Source of the DNA: JBGOUV01 sp041477815
GTDB taxonomy: Bacteria > Acidobacteriota > Terriglobia > Bryobacterales > JACQDG01
Direction of reading: 5' to 3'
Assembly (NCBI GenBank): GCA_041477815.1
Contig: JBGOUV010000384.1
Span: 1 to 6,598 of the forward strand
Length of the DNA: 6,598 bases
Shown here piece after piece: positions 6,362 through 6,598 of the stretch. The position numbers were made by a program, and so were the translations under genes. Every line of letters starts with the position of its first letter. Positions within the stretch are counted from its first letter, which is position 1. The notes beneath the pieces are model-generated. The model searched no databases and was not told the DNA's origin. It saw only the letters and a list, made by a program, of their open reading frames with translations.

Positions 6362-6598
6362 AGCCGTCAAGAGTTTTCTGGTATCGACACAGCGGGCTAT
6401 CTCCTGCATCAGCGACGAGGTTCTCGAGCTCCGTCGAGCCGGGAAACAAGAACCTCTGGTAATCACCTTAGCCGGCGCCCGACGGGCTAGTCTGTCCGGA
6501 GCTACCCCTCTATCCATCGAGATTCGCGAATCCAGTTCCACGTCGAGTCAGATCACGGTCACCCTCCGCTCTGGGAGGTCCGGATCGTCGCCTACGCC
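6339..6598 (+). CDS. Hypothetical protein, 3' part beyond the window
   Basis: A frame starting with GTG at 6339 reads without a stop to the window edge, giving 86 codons so far. It overlaps the preceding gene by 23 bases in another frame. The product begins MPARTAREAVKSFLVSTQ, with a likely helix ISDEVLELRRAG (residues 24-35). Alternating hydrophobic strands follow, EPLVITLAG (38-46) and PLSIEIRES (57-65), then a Ser/Thr-rich stretch and ITVTLRS (72-78). This helix-then-strand pattern looks protein-like. I do not recognise the family. No good Shine-Dalgarno precedes the GTG: the purine run at 6318-6326 is about 12 bases away, so coupling to the upstream gene is the likely way it is translated. 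The start is uncertain; no in-frame ATG is available near it. Confidence 0.55.
   Translation, partial: MPARTAREAVKSFLVSTQRAISCISDEVLELRRAGKQEPLVITLAGARRASLSGATPLSIEIRESSSTSSQITVTLRSGRSGSSPT

Noticed and set aside
6235..6462. Plus-strand frame of 75 codons overlapping the small-gene pair
   Set aside because: It is a third frame across two better candidates, with a Gly/Arg/Ser-rich product and no ribosome site.
5912..6541. Minus-strand frame of 209 codons covering the right-hand small genes
   Set aside because: It crosses the reductase 3' end, a promoter region and the 83-residue gene, which has a strong ribosome site and promoter on the plus strand. No domain pattern is visible, though it is long enough that I checked it.

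Overview
The window looks like chromosomal DNA from an acidobacterium, probably a Solibacter/Bryobacter-type member. The evidence is the coding style (third-position GC about 84% in a 50-codon hand count in the middle of the large gene) and the gene set. That set is a very large Oar-like TonB-dependent receptor with an N-terminal carboxypeptidase-regulatory-like domain, a Tat-exported Gfo/Idh/MocA oxidoreductase, a Uma2-family protein, and small accessory genes in short transcription units. The assignment is an inference from family distribution; there is no rRNA or other phylogenetic marker in the window.

Layout: (1) Positions 1-58 hold two tandem copies of a 26-bp unit ending in CA. They look like the terminal repeats of an IS21-like insertion sequence whose body lies to the left. 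(2) Only 17 bp further on is a near-consensus sigma70 promoter (76-104) for the receptor gene (128-3568, +), which is complete from signal peptide to terminal phenylalanine. (3) Convergent to it, after 29 bp, is a Uma2-family gene (3598-4098, -). (4) Across a 43-bp divergent intergenic gap starts the Gfo/Idh/MocA oxidoreductase (4142-5269, +). (5) After 126 bp comes a RibD-C/DHFR-like reductase (5396-6004, +) with a more relaxed third-position composition (about 62% GC in its first 50 codons). It is bracketed by a 16-bp imperfect inverted repeat. (6) A dyad and a good promoter precede a small 83-residue protein (6110-6361, +). A second reading frame that starts inside that gene (GTG at 6339) stays open to the window end.

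How the genes may work together: the receptor (outer membrane) and the Tat-dependent oxidoreductase (periplasm) could both serve carbohydrate or cyclitol use, as such genes often do in acidobacteria. They are not in one operon, because the opposite-strand Uma2 gene separates them. The right part (5270-6598) looks like accessory DNA: an atypical reductase gene between repeats, then a tightly overlapping pair of small genes of unknown function whose arrangement recalls toxin-antitoxin modules. I found no tRNA, rRNA, CRISPR array or convincing intrinsic terminator. No clearly new system is proven here. The most open questions are the overlapping pair at the right end and the repeat-flanked reductase.
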